Shown piece by piece: positions 34,211-43,714 of a stretch of 56,241 nucleotides of DNA (the first letter of the stretch is position 1; each line of letters starts with the position of its first letter). Source of the stretch: an uncultured Butyrivibrio sp. (GTDB taxonomy: Bacteria > Bacillota > Clostridia > Lachnospirales > Lachnospiraceae); contig CAMVNV010000006.1 in the NCBI GenBank assembly GCA_947168935.1, positions 1 to 56,241 on the forward strand, written 5' to 3'. A program made the position numbers and the translations under genes. The notes beneath the pieces were generated by a model. The model did not search any database. It was not told where the DNA came from and was given only the letters and a program-made list of their open reading frames with translations.

Positions 34211-35038
34211 TCAAATATTCAGTTCAAGCACAATCGGTGTATGATCCTGACGTTCGCCGGAATCAAGCATTTCAGACTTTGTGACTTTATCCTTGATCCT
34301 GTCACTTACAAGGAAGTAATCAATTCTCCAGCCTGAGTTGTTGATCTTACTGGTCTTGATACGCTGAGCCCACCAGGAGTAGACACCCTCTATATCACCA
34401 TTTACATGTCTAAATGTATCAACAAATCCGGCATTTAAGAGATTAGTAAATCCTTCTCTTTCTTCATCTGTAAAGCCTGCTGACATGTGGTTGCTGTCAG
34501 GATTAGCAAGATCGATCTCTTCGTGAGCTACGTTATAGTCGCCGCAGGAGATTACAGGCTTTTTAGAATCTAAAGTTTTCATATAATTGGTATACTGCTT
34601 ATCCCATTCCTGACGTTCTTTGAGTCTTTTTAATCCATCACCTGCATTAGGTGTGTATACGAGATTGAAGAAGAACTTCTCATGCTCAAGAGTGATCATT
34701 CTTCCTTCGCAGTCCATAGTGTCAGGTGCTCCAATCTCAGGGAAGGTTGCATCAACCGCCATTCCCTTCTTATAAAGAGCCATAGTTCCTGCATATCCTT
34801 TTCTTGCAGGCTCGCGTGAGCTTACATATACATAATCATAATCTGGGAAATAAGCTTTAAGAGCATCCTCCTGCTTTGCATTCATTCCCATAGCAGGAAG
34901 CTTAGTCTCCTGAATGGCTATGATATCAGCATTCTCAGATGCGATTGTATCAAGCACCTTGCGGCTAAGTTCAGAACGGGGGCTTGTACCTGTAAGTGCA
35001 GCGTTTATTGAATCTATATTCCATGAGATGAATTTCAT
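34211..35038 (-). CDS. xthA: exodeoxyribonuclease III
   Basis: 275 residues. MKFISWNIDSINAAL at the N-terminus, the catalytic Glu in IIAIQETKLP, the CGDYNVAHEEIDLANP motif, WWAQRIKTSKINNSGWRIDYF and the closing DHTPIVLEL. The enzyme nicks DNA at abasic sites and degrades 3' ends in base-excision repair. Confidence 0.95.
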   Translation of the reverse strand: MKFISWNIDSINAALTGTSPRSELSRKVLDTIASENADIIAIQETKLPAMGMNAKQEDALKAYFPDYDYVYVSSREPARKGYAGTMALYKKGMAVDATFPEIGAPDTMDCEGRMITLEHEKFFFNLVYTPNAGDGLKRLKERQEWDKQYTNYMKTLDSKKPVISCGDYNVAHEEIDLANPDSNHMSAGFTDEEREGFTNLLNAGFVDTFRHVNGDIEGVYSWWAQRIKTSKINNSGWRIDYFLVSDRIKDKVTKSEMLDSGERQDHTPIVLELNI

Positions 35039-35382
35039 AGGGGACTCCTTTGCGAGTATTATTCTTCTAATATCTTAGATTGTGTATTATTATATGTTCC
35101 AGTTTATCTACTACTTCATTTGCAACATTATACCATGTTTATTCGGTTGCTCTGATCCATTCATGAATATTTTAAAAAAACAGAATTGTTCAAAACTATG
35201 AGACAATGAATGCTTTTTCTTTTTGTTCAATGATTTTATAATTAGATACAAATAATTCAGTATTTTCCACATGGTTAAAAGAAAAATAGTGATTGCAACT
35301 TCAAGTTGCGTAAAGGCAAATAGAGGTTGGTAGAAAAAACGTAGCTTAAACTATATGCTCCTTTTGTAAGGAGGATGACATT
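35039..35382. other. 344-bp gap between xthA and the truncated XRE gene
   Basis: A+T-rich with no open frame of note. A perfect palindrome GCAACTT-C-AAGTTGC at 35295-35309, 74 bases ahead of the XRE fragment, could have been its operator. No well-spaced promoter is evident. Confidence 0.4.
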
Positions 35383-35505
35383 ATGAGTTTTGGAGAAAAC
35401 CTACAAGCGATTCGTAAGAAAAATCAACTCTCACAAGAGAAACTGGCAGAAATCTTTGAACACCGGGGCTGCATCCTATACTCTGCAATACAGCGTAAAA
35501 TGTAA
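35383..35505 (+). pseudogene. truncated XRE/HTH_3 regulator
   Basis: 40 codons starting MSFGENLQAIRKKNQLSQEK with a perfect AAGGAGG site. This is the start of a Cro/C1-type helix-turn-helix. After LAEIFE the expected recognition helix (V.RQAVSKWE or similar) is replaced by HRGCILYSAIQRKM and a stop. This looks like a deletion or frameshift remnant, although the strong ribosome site means a 40-residue peptide could still be made. Confidence 0.7.
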
Positions 35506-35570
35506 ACAAAACCTGTTTAGGACAATAGAAGAATGATATATTAGTAATTGGTTCATAAACTAGTTCATTA

Positions 35571-35605
35571 AAAAAGGCATACCCGGACTTAACTGGGTAT
35601 GCCTT
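35571..35605 (-). terminator. hairpin ahead of the feruloyl esterase
   Basis: 11-bp arms AAGGCATACCC and GGGTATGCCTT (35574-35605). The run of A on its left gives a T-run only on the minus strand, where no gene ends nearby. On the + strand it lies 27 bases ahead of the esterase ATG and could be a leader structure. Confidence 0.4.
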
Positions 35606-35632
35606 AATTACAAATTTTTATTGGGAGGGAAT

Positions 35633-36379
35633 ATGTATATTTTAATCGACGGAATTAAACTTAATGCAAAAATCGATATGCCTAAAGGGGCAGAGGCTAA
35701 GTGTCCTCTGTGTATTATAATCCACGGCTTTACAGGGCATATGGAGGAGAGACACATTATTGCTGTTCAGGAAGCTATGAACGAGGTTGGAGTTGCTACT
35801 CTCAGAGTTGATATGTATGGACATGGTAGCAGTGATGGAGAGTTCAGGGATCATACACTTTATAAGTGGCTGACAGGTGCCATGGCTGTAGTTGATTATG
35901 CCAGAAGTCTTGATTTTGTGACAGATATCTATCTTTGCGGTCACTCTCAGGGCGGCCTTACTTCGATGCTTCTTGCTGGGATGGAAAGAGATAAGATCAA
36001 AGCTCTTTTGCCATTATCACCTGCGCTTTGTATCTTAACAGGTGCAAGAGAAGGTAATCTTCTGGGTCAGGAATTTGATCCTTATAATATTCCGGATGAA
36101 CTTGTTAACTGGGATGGCAGGGCGCTTAGCGGCAATTATATAAGAGCAGCCCAGACTCTCCATATTGAGGAAGCAATTGATAGATATGATAAGCCTGTTC
36201 TGATAGTTCATGGCGATGAGGATGAGGCTGTACCTTACAAGGATTCTGTTGTGGCAGCAGATAGGTATAAGGATTGCATGCTGGTAACTATTGAAGGCGA
36301 TACGCACTGCTATGATAACCACCTCGATAAGGTTGTCTATGCAGTTAAGGACTTTATGAGGCAGCAGCTAAATAATTGA
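35633..36379 (+). CDS. feruloyl esterase, Est1E-like alpha/beta hydrolase
   Basis: 248 residues, the length of Est1E from Butyrivibrio proteoclasticus. Very similar segments throughout: KCPLCIIIHGFTGH, GVATLRVDMYGHG, LCGHSQGGL, KPVLIVHGDEDEAVPY, GDTHCYDNHL. The catalytic triad falls at S105, D197 and H225, the same numbers as in Est1E. It releases ferulate and p-coumarate from arabinoxylan fragments. It has no signal peptide, so it acts on imported oligosaccharides. Start by GGGAGGG. This gene is the best evidence for the genus. Confidence 0.93.
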   Translation: MYILIDGIKLNAKIDMPKGAEAKCPLCIIIHGFTGHMEERHIIAVQEAMNEVGVATLRVDMYGHGSSDGEFRDHTLYKWLTGAMAVVDYARSLDFVTDIYLCGHSQGGLTSMLLAGMERDKIKALLPLSPALCILTGAREGNLLGQEFDPYNIPDELVNWDGRALSGNYIRAAQTLHIEEAIDRYDKPVLIVHGDEDEAVPYKDSVVAADRYKDCMLVTIEGDTHCYDNHLDKVVYAVKDFMRQQLNN

Positions 36380-36503
36380 TATATACATTTTGCTAATACA
36401 GTTTTTATATCCCAAATCTTTTTTTGGAAAAAATGCGAAGTGGAATATGTGGCGTTAGAGTGTATAATTGGATTTCTGAGCGAAATTTTTACGAGGTATC
36501 CCC

Positions 36504-37343
36504 ATGAATAATCTGTTATACATCTACGAAGAAGTTTGTGATCTCATCACACAAAAAGGTCTTGATCATTATAAGAGGGAGGATGACTATGATAAGTTCA
36601 TCTGGACTTTTGCCAAGAATGCATCTTCACTTCATGTAAATACTGTATCTCAGAGCCGCTACGTACTCTATGCTACAGAGAAGGACTTCAACCTGATCCA
36701 CAAAAGAGCTGAAGAAGCGAATCTTGGTATCACAATAAAGGAATCCAAAAAAGATGTGATCGAAATGCTTGTTTCTCAGTACGAGGAAGTTGCAAGTAAG
36801 GCGATTCTTTTTATTAGAAATGGTAATAAGGGCCTCCTGCAGAACCCTGATGAAAAAAAGCTTTCTCATGTAATCTACTTTTTTACAAATGATAATCTTG
36901 AGTTTATTTTAGACTGTCTTTCTGAAAACGTACTTTATAGTGAAAAGCTTAGACAGGAAAAAGCCTATGCAGAAAAGCTTAAGGCATCTGAAGAGCTAAA
37001 GGCTCTTGCTGCAGCGCAGACAAAGCTTATGAAGAGTCAGAAATATGGAAGGAAAGCTGCTCTTCTTGCAAGTCCGTCAGTTAAAACAGCACCTGCGTAC
37101 AGCGTTACAAGTGCTTATTCATATTCAAGGCCGGGAGCAGCCAAGGCAGCAGCTACAAAGCTTTCGGATGATGAGATTAAGAATTATATCCCTGAAGGCT
37201 GTGCTGTATCTCATAAGAAATATGGCAAAGGCAAAGTTGAGGCAATTCTTGAAGGTAAGATCAATGTTCTTTTCGAGGATTCAGTAGAGAAGACCTTCGC
37301 TGCACAGGTTTGTATAGATAAAAAAATTCTTACAGTTATTTGA
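36504..37343 (+). CDS. hypothetical protein with UvrD-tail-like C-terminal domain
   Basis: 279 residues. Residues 1-150 form an unrecognised mixed domain. 155-185 is a charged, probably coiled-coil helix (LRQEKAYAEKLKASEELKAL). 190-220 is an Ala/Ser/Tyr-rich linker. The last 50 residues (GCAVSHKKYGKGKVEAIL, INVLFEDSVEKTF) match the small Tudor-like barrel at the C-terminus of UvrD/PcrA helicases, which binds RNA polymerase there. A link to transcription or repair is possible but unproven. Confidence 0.65.
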   Translation: MNNLLYIYEEVCDLITQKGLDHYKREDDYDKFIWTFAKNASSLHVNTVSQSRYVLYATEKDFNLIHKRAEEANLGITIKESKKDVIEMLVSQYEEVASKAILFIRNGNKGLLQNPDEKKLSHVIYFFTNDNLEFILDCLSENVLYSEKLRQEKAYAEKLKASEELKALAAAQTKLMKSQKYGRKAALLASPSVKTAPAYSVTSAYSYSRPGAAKAAATKLSDDEIKNYIPEGCAVSHKKYGKGKVEAILEGKINVLFEDSVEKTFAAQVCIDKKILTVI

Positions 37344-37383
37344 GAACGAATCAATGAGTTATAGATGTCTAAGATGACATTTG

Positions 37384-37434
37384 TTTAAGAAAAAAGCAGT
37401 TGACCATATAAAGGCCTACTGCTTTTTTCTTAAA
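37384..37434. terminator. bidirectional terminator between convergent genes
   Basis: 17-bp perfect arms (37384-37400 and 37418-37434), each containing A6/T6 next to a GCAGT core. Confidence 0.92.
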
Positions 37435-37436
37435 CA

Positions 37437-38771
37437 TTATATTCTCTCTCTGGTAAGGTCTTTTACCCATTTATATTTATAGAAATGATGCAAAACCCAC
37501 GGAATCTTGCCGACTTCATCAAGGCAGGTGCAGGCGTATACCACTATCACCGGCCAGTGGAATACATATGTTCCAAGGAATGCCAGAGGAACCGCCATAA
37601 ACCACATGGTCACAACAAGTGAATACATATCAAAAAGCGTATCGCCCCCTGCTGCAAATATACCATTTATAAGAACTGAGTTAACAACACGCCCTATCAT
37701 ATAGATAGCCATTGCGATCATCATAAGAAGCAGATAGTGCCTTGCTGTATCAGTAAGTTTTACCATCATAAATACGATAGGAGTAAACAGGAACATCACT
37801 CCTGTTGAGATAAAGCCTACAACAAAAGATATCCCGACCATCTTCTGGCCATAAAGCTTGCCTCTCTCAAGGTTTCCTGCACCAAGCTCATATCCGACCA
37901 TGATACCGCAGCCGCTTGCAAGACCATCACCTGCGCAGCATACAAGATCTCGGATAACTGCAGTTACTGAATTTGCTGCTGCAGCGTCTTTTCCTATATG
38001 TCCCATAAAAGATGAATAGGAAGTAAATCCAACTCCCCATAATAGACATGCACCAAGAAGAGGCCACATACATTTGATAAAATCATATGTCAGCACTTTA
38101 TTAAACCTTGCAAGACCTGAAAGTTTAGGATGCACGTACCCTTTATGATATGAAAGTGCGATAACACAGGTGAACTCAATGATCCTGGCTGCAAGCGTAG
38201 CTAAAGCTGCGCCCCTTTCTTCGAGATGTAATCCATAGATGAAAATAGCATTTAATATTATGTTAGTAACAACAGCCATGGCAGACACTATGGCAACAGT
38301 CTTAACATGCTCAGTTACCTTCATCATGGCAAGGTAGCACTGGGATATACCTGTAAGAAGATAAGAAAATCCAGCGATTTTAAGATACCTTACACCAATA
38401 ACGATAAGATCCTCATTGTCTGTATACAGTAGCATCAGATACCTTGGGAAAAGAGTACATCCAAAGCAGTAAATGATAGACAGTACCCCGCATATTCTTA
38501 AAGCAAGACAAAAGATATCATCTAAAGATTCAAGATCCCCTTTTCCCCAGTACTGAGCTCCAAGAATAACAGTAGCCCCAACTGTAGCGGACAGGATCAT
38601 ATTTTGTATAAACTGAATCTGAGTAGCAAGCGAAACAGCAGACATAGAGTCCTGATCGATACTACCAAGCATAAAGGCATCTGCTGCTGCAACAAGTGCA
38701 AGCATAAAAGCCTGGAACGCGATTGGAAGCGTGATCTTTGCAAGCTTAAGTAAAAAATCTCTATCTTTCAT
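37437..38771 (-). CDS. MATE-family multidrug/metabolite exporter
   Basis: 444 residues, about twelve membrane segments in two six-helix halves. N-terminal ITLPIAFQAFMLALVAAADAFMLG and GATVILGAQYWGKGD are typical MATE features; the second half repeats GCGIMVGYELGAGN. Cation-coupled efflux is the family function; the substrate is unknown. It is only two bases from the shared terminator. Confidence 0.93.
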   Translation of the reverse strand: MKDRDFLLKLAKITLPIAFQAFMLALVAAADAFMLGSIDQDSMSAVSLATQIQFIQNMILSATVGATVILGAQYWGKGDLESLDDIFCLALRICGVLSIIYCFGCTLFPRYLMLLYTDNEDLIVIGVRYLKIAGFSYLLTGISQCYLAMMKVTEHVKTVAIVSAMAVVTNIILNAIFIYGLHLEERGAALATLAARIIEFTCVIALSYHKGYVHPKLSGLARFNKVLTYDFIKCMWPLLGACLLWGVGFTSYSSFMGHIGKDAAAANSVTAVIRDLVCCAGDGLASGCGIMVGYELGAGNLERGKLYGQKMVGISFVVGFISTGVMFLFTPIVFMMVKLTDTARHYLLLMMIAMAIYMIGRVVNSVLINGIFAAGGDTLFDMYSLVVTMWFMAVPLAFLGTYVFHWPVIVVYACTCLDEVGKIPWVLHHFYKYKWVKDLTRERI

Positions 38772-39343
38772 CTGATAATAAACTCCTGAAAAAAACTATC
38801 TTCGTAAATAATAAGTCACGAATAGAAGTGATCAATGCATCTGAGTATTTATAAAATCACAATATAAGCAGTAAATAAGCACAATCAAGCCGTATATTTG
38901 ATTAATATTTATATTGTAATTCCTAAAAAGTAATGTATAATATACAAAAATAATGTATAAAATTACACCCGCCTGGAAAATTGATAAATACTTGCTTCAA
39001 AAGGACAGCGCTAATTTCGATTGTACACTATCAATATAGCTTTGTGATTATTTTTTTGGATTTACTTTTGGTAAGGTTTTGAAGAATTATATAGTCAACA
39101 TCATTAGATTTCATCAAATATAGCCAGATATACGTTATAATGAAGACTATAGATTTAAAAAGTGTATAGTGTCATTGAAAGCCAGCCAATAAAATATATA
39201 GCCAATCATAGGGAAAAGCATTAATTCAAAAAGCAATAAAGCCAAAATGATTCAGTAGGTAATTACCTGGATACGATAACTTCCAAGTCCTGAAGGCGAA
39301 GCCCCCATCCACCTGGTAATATCTACGATAACTCGGAGGGAAA
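38772..39343. other. 572-bp A+T-rich gap with a structured end
   Basis: No open frame or RNA gene is recognised. Several AATGTATAA-type repeats occur around 38932-38962. The last 85 bases look structured: ATTACC (39262-39267) pairs with GGTAAT (39315-39320) and GGAT (39269-39272) with ATCC (39307-39310). TACGATAACT occurs twice (39272-39281, 39324-39333). A TATAAT lies at 39136-39141 without a good -35. Confidence 0.45.
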
Positions 39344-40852
39344 ATGGCAAGAAAAGTTTTTGATTTTAGTAGTGATGAAGATAGTGGTAAGAAGGTAGCG
39401 GACAAGAATCCGATTACTTATAAGGTTTTCTATTCTGATGTATCTATCCCTACCCCCAGAGAACCCATCATGGTCTTAACTAACCCCAAAGGTGTATTCG
39501 AACACCATATAAGCGGCCACTTCATGGACCCTGCCAAGCGCACAGCTTTTTCTTCCGATGATCCAAACGCCCAGGCAGACATAGTCAAGATCGATGCAAG
39601 ATTTGTAGAATTCGTAAAGTGGCTTGGTGCCAATAAGATAAGCGTAAGATTATCCGGTAAGAGTGTAAGAGGCGGATTTGCCATATATAAGATCAGAGAA
39701 GTTGAGTCAGGAATATCCTCTCAGCTTTCTGCTCAGGACGGCTTCCTCCAGTATATGATAGGAAGACTTCTTGACAGCCACATCTCAGAAGATGAGTTTG
39801 AAGCAGGCACAAGCGAAGAGGAAGAAGCTGATGATGACAGCATGAAGCTTACATCTCTTCAGTCTATCACTGACTTTTTGAAGTGCGCTGGTAAGACTTT
39901 TCCCTCTAACATAAGAAGCTGGGCTAGGCGTAACCTTGCAGTTGCCAATTCTGAGGAAGTCAGCAGTGAAGAAAGACGCCACGCTCAAAGAGCCCTTTCT
40001 ACAATGATGAATATTCAGTGGAAGGATTCATATTTTGAATCAATTGATCCTGTAGCAGCCAGACGTATCCTTGATGAAGAGCTATATGGCATGGAGAAGG
40101 TTAAGCAGAGGATCATTGAGACTATCATACAGATCAACAGGACCCACAAGCTTCCTGCCTATGGAATACTTCTCATAGGACCGGCTGGAACAGGTAAATC
40201 CCAGATTGCATATGCCATCGCAAGGATTCTTAAGCTTCCGTGGGCAGCACTTGATATGAGCGCAGTTCATGATCCTGAGCAGCTTACAGGAAGTTCCAGA
40301 ATATATGCAAATGCTAAGCCTGGCTCTATCATGGAAGCTTTTTCAAGAGCAGGTCAGTCCAACCTTGTATTTATCATTAATGAGCTTGATAAGGCAGACA
40401 ACGATTCATCGTCAGGTAATCCGGCAGATGCACTTCTTACGCTTCTTGATAATCTTGGCTATACAGACAACTACATGGAATGCATGATCCCTACAACTGG
40501 CGTGTATCCTGTAGCTACCGCCAATGACAGAAGCAGGATCTCTGATCCTCTTCTTACAAGATTTGCTGTAATAGAGCTTCCTGATTACACACATGATGAA
40601 AAGAGGACTATTTTCCTTAAATATTCACTTCCAAGAGTCTTAAGAAGACTTGGTCTAAGTGAAAAAGAGTGTGTTGTGACCAAAGAAGCAGCAGATGTAG
40701 TTGTAGACCATTATAAGAATGTATCTGGTGTAAGAGACCTTGAGCAGGCAGCAGAACACATGGCAGCTCACGCATTATACCTTATAGAGACAAGCGGCGT
40801 TAAATCTGTTAAGTATGATAAAAAAGCTGCTGAAGAACTGATGAATTCTTAA
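39344..40852 (+). CDS. Lon-like AAA+ ATPase without protease domain
   Basis: 502 residues. Residues 1-about 225 are unrecognised, with an acidic stretch (EEEEADDDS). Residues 235-470 are an AAA+ module: ILDEELYGMEKVKQRIIE resembles the start of the Lon ATPase domain, Walker A GPAGTGKS at 279-286, and sensor/arginine-finger region DPLLTRFAVIEL. The Walker B position reads FIINELDK, with Asn346 in place of the usual Asp and E347 kept. No Ser-Lys protease dyad follows. It is possibly a remodeller or loader. TCGGAGGG precedes the ATG. ProA follows 21 bases later. Confidence 0.75.
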   Translation: MARKVFDFSSDEDSGKKVADKNPITYKVFYSDVSIPTPREPIMVLTNPKGVFEHHISGHFMDPAKRTAFSSDDPNAQADIVKIDARFVEFVKWLGANKISVRLSGKSVRGGFAIYKIREVESGISSQLSAQDGFLQYMIGRLLDSHISEDEFEAGTSEEEEADDDSMKLTSLQSITDFLKCAGKTFPSNIRSWARRNLAVANSEEVSSEERRHAQRALSTMMNIQWKDSYFESIDPVAARRILDEELYGMEKVKQRIIETIIQINRTHKLPAYGILLIGPAGTGKSQIAYAIARILKLPWAALDMSAVHDPEQLTGSSRIYANAKPGSIMEAFSRAGQSNLVFIINELDKADNDSSSGNPADALLTLLDNLGYTDNYMECMIPTTGVYPVATANDRSRISDPLLTRFAVIELPDYTHDEKRTIFLKYSLPRVLRRLGLSEKECVVTKEAADVVVDHYKNVSGVRDLEQAAEHMAAHALYLIETSGVKSVKYDKKAAEELMNS

Positions 40853-40873
40853 TATCAATTAGGAGAGGCGCTA

Positions 40874-42169
40874 ATGAATATCCAGACCGAAGCACGTAAC
40901 ATGAAACTTGCAGCTCCAAAGCTTGCTGCAGCATCTATAGACCAGCGTAACAAAGCTCTTTTGATGATAGCTGATGCTCTTGAAAAGGGCAAAGACGAGA
41001 TATTTGCAGCTAACGATGAAGATATGAATGCTGCTAAAGAAAATGGCCTTGCTCAGTCTATTTTAAAAAGACTTAAGTTTAACGACCAGAAGCTAACTGA
41101 TGCGATTGCAGGCATCAAGCAGCTTGTAGAACTTCCTGATCCTACTGGTAAGGTTCTTTTGAAAAGAGAGCTTGATGAAGGCCTTGTCCTTACAAGGGTA
41201 AGTGTACCTATCGGCGTTATAGGAGTAATCTTTGAAGCACGTCCTGATGCTCTTGTTCAGATCGCATCACTTTGCATCAAGAGTGGTAACTGCGCAATAT
41301 TAAAAGGCGGTAAAGAAACAGCAAAGACAAACAGAGTTCTTTTTCGTATAATAAAAGATAGTGTTATAGAGGCAGGACTTCCTAAGGAGTGTCTCCTTCA
41401 GGCTGAGCTTCATAACGAGATTGATGAGCTTCTTGCCTGTGACCAGGATGTGGATCTTCTGATACCCAGAGGCTCCAATAAATTTGTAAGATATATCATG
41501 GACAATACCAAGATACCTGTAATGGGACATTCCAGCGGTATTTGCCATATTTATGTCGATAAGAAAGCGGACCATGCAGCAGCAATTCCTGTTATAATAG
41601 ATGCTAAGACGCAGTATCCTGCTGCATGTAATGCAGTCGAGACTATTCTTATCAATAAAGAGATAGCAGGTGATTTTCTCCCTGATCTTGCAAAGGCTTT
41701 TAAAGATAACGGTGTTGTAATAAGAGGAACCAAAGAAGTTCACGACATGTTAGACGGGGCCTTTGATGTAGAGATTATGGAAGAGGACGACTTTGCTACT
41801 GAGTATAATGATTTTATTGTTTCTATGAAATTGGTAAATAGTGTTGAAGAGGCAGCAAGTCACATCAATCGCTTTGGATCTCACCATACTGACAGCATCT
41901 TAACTACAGATGATGAGGCTGCAGATTATTTCATGCAGATGGTGGACAGTGCTGGTGTATATCGCAACTGTTCTACACGTTTTGCCGATGGATACAGATA
42001 TGGATTCGGAGCAGAGGTTGGTATCAGTACAGGTAAGCTTCATGCAAGAGGACCTGTCGGACTGGAAGGCCTTGTGACCTATAAGTACAAGCTTACAGGT
42101 GAAGGACATATAGTCGGAGACTATGCTTCGGGCCATAAATCTTTTCATCATAAGGATATAGATTTTTAA
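40874..42169 (+). CDS. proA: glutamate-5-semialdehyde dehydrogenase
   Basis: 431 residues. Gamma-glutamyl-phosphate reductase motifs: VPIGVIGVIFEARPD, ILKGGKETAKTN, LIPRGSNKFV, and the catalytic cysteine in AACNAVETILI. It makes the second step of proline synthesis. proB is not adjacent, which is unusual but not rare. The TAAATG junction with the next gene suggests they share a message. Confidence 0.95.
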   Translation: MNIQTEARNMKLAAPKLAAASIDQRNKALLMIADALEKGKDEIFAANDEDMNAAKENGLAQSILKRLKFNDQKLTDAIAGIKQLVELPDPTGKVLLKRELDEGLVLTRVSVPIGVIGVIFEARPDALVQIASLCIKSGNCAILKGGKETAKTNRVLFRIIKDSVIEAGLPKECLLQAELHNEIDELLACDQDVDLLIPRGSNKFVRYIMDNTKIPVMGHSSGICHIYVDKKADHAAAIPVIIDAKTQYPAACNAVETILINKEIAGDFLPDLAKAFKDNGVVIRGTKEVHDMLDGAFDVEIMEEDDFATEYNDFIVSMKLVNSVEEAASHINRFGSHHTDSILTTDDEAADYFMQMVDSAGVYRNCSTRFADGYRYGFGAEVGISTGKLHARGPVGLEGLVTYKYKLTGEGHIVGDYASGHKSFHHKDIDF

Positions 42170-43549
42170 ATGGACAAGAATGCAAAAAGGCTATTTATTT
42201 CTTTTCTCATAATGATGCTATCACTTACCGGATGCACTCAAATATCAGGAGAGCCGGAATCTGATAACCAGGCAACATCTTTGGTCTCAGAAGATGAAGA
42301 AGATGATGAAATTGAAGATTCTGTGCCTGAAGAAGGTACTACGGCTTCAGAGTATGACTGGAACGAAGTGCATTTTAATGGGATTAGTTTCTGGGTGCCG
42401 GCTGAGTGGGAAAAGGATGATTCCCTGGGCGAAAACAATGTGTTGTACGAAGACACGAAAAGCCCGGATTATGCACAATTTGAGTATGAAATAAATACAG
42501 ATATCTCCAGTGAACAAAGAGAAGATCCTGTCCTTTTGGAAGATGCTGTAATGACCTATGACTATATATGGGTCGGAGCTACTAAAGGTCAGGCTGTGTT
42601 GATTGGCACAAGACTGGCATATAAAGTTATAGGAACCTATTATCAGGATCAGATCGAGTATCAGGGACATGTTTATTATATCCCTGTTGGAGATTTTGGC
42701 ATTGTTCGGGCGACCTTCATGCATGCTAAAGGGGGAGATGTGCAAAGCGACAGCTCCTGTCTTGAGATGATGATATCGACTCTTAAAACAGATGATGGAT
42801 CTGTGCCGGATGACAGTAAAGATCTAGGAATTGCAGACCTTGGCACGCTTCCTGTGACACTTGTTAATGCTGAAGGTTTTGTAGTTAAGGTCGATTCCGT
42901 AGAGGATACTGTTGTTAACATTAGCATAATAAATAAGTCTGACGAAGAAAGAACCATTTCCCTTGAAGACCTGTCCATCAATGGATATATGGTTGAGGGA
43001 ACATTTAACTATGAATATGGCGGAGATCAGCGAAGCAGTACGAACTGTGCAGTTGAGGCGGGGGGTGAAAAGGAAGTCGAGCTTACTGCATCAGACCTTG
43101 ATGTTTTCGGGATAAAGAATATTGGAAGAGTAGGTATCAAGTTCTACTGCGTGGATTCCGACTATGACGAGTTTTACGATAGTGACTACGTTTTGTTTAA
43201 TGCGTCTGAAGACTATGTTGCTGAAGACTATGCCACATGTCATATGTCAGATGAGATAGTGTATCAGGATGATACAGTGATCATTACATATGAAGGGATT
43301 GCTAATGGTTACGTATATCTTTGTGTACAGAACCTTAAGAATGAAGTTATAGATATTAGAGGTAGTAAGATTTCTGTGGATGGAGAGTTTTATGATGCCT
43401 CTGCCAGAGCAACTGTGTATCCGGAAACCATTTGCATAATGAAGATCGATAATGTCAAGGTTTCTTCCGGATCTTCGATGGATATTTCTTTTACGATCAA
43501 TTTAAATAGTTCACACTATAGCACCGACAACTGTTCTGTGAATCTGTGA
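42170..43549 (+). CDS. lipoprotein with acidic linker, function unknown
   Basis: 459 residues. Signal peptide with lipobox SLTGC (C22), then a very acidic linker (EDEEDDEIEDS). Residues about 60-210 form one domain (WNEVHFNGISFWVPAEWEKD). After about 220 come two beta-rich segments with the pattern V.I..VNISIINKSDE...SLEDLSINGY, which recurs in the secreted protein at 51121-52005. The start directly abuts the proA stop. Surface-anchored; the role is unknown. Confidence 0.8.
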   Translation: MDKNAKRLFISFLIMMLSLTGCTQISGEPESDNQATSLVSEDEEDDEIEDSVPEEGTTASEYDWNEVHFNGISFWVPAEWEKDDSLGENNVLYEDTKSPDYAQFEYEINTDISSEQREDPVLLEDAVMTYDYIWVGATKGQAVLIGTRLAYKVIGTYYQDQIEYQGHVYYIPVGDFGIVRATFMHAKGGDVQSDSSCLEMMISTLKTDDGSVPDDSKDLGIADLGTLPVTLVNAEGFVVKVDSVEDTVVNISIINKSDEERTISLEDLSINGYMVEGTFNYEYGGDQRSSTNCAVEAGGEKEVELTASDLDVFGIKNIGRVGIKFYCVDSDYDEFYDSDYVLFNASEDYVAEDYATCHMSDEIVYQDDTVIITYEGIANGYVYLCVQNLKNEVIDIRGSKISVDGEFYDASARATVYPETICIMKIDNVKVSSGSSMDISFTINLNSSHYSTDNCSVNL

Positions 43550-43554
43550 TCTTG

Positions 43555-43602
43555 AACTGCCCTGCACGTTTTATGCGATGTGCAGGGCAGTTTGTATTTT
43601 GG
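43555..43602 (+). terminator. terminator of the proA-lipoprotein unit
   Basis: 13-bp arms AACTGCCCTGCAC (43555-43567) and GTGCAGGGCAGTT (43580-43592), followed by a TTGTATTTT tract. Confidence 0.85.
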
Positions 43603-43603
43603 G

Positions 43604-43633
43604 TTCGTAAAATTTTAAATAATCCGATATAAT
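43604..43633 (+). promoter_or_regulatory. probable promoter of the transglutaminase-like gene
   Basis: TATAAT at 43628-43633 with a weak TTCGTA at 43604-43609, 18 bases apart. If correct it may also drive jetABC. Confidence 0.45.
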
Positions 43634-43714
43634 AGAAAAGCCTGGTACATGGAAGTACAAATTACATCATGTAATTAGGTGTAGAAATTAGTTTTATTAA
43701 AGGTGGTATTAATT

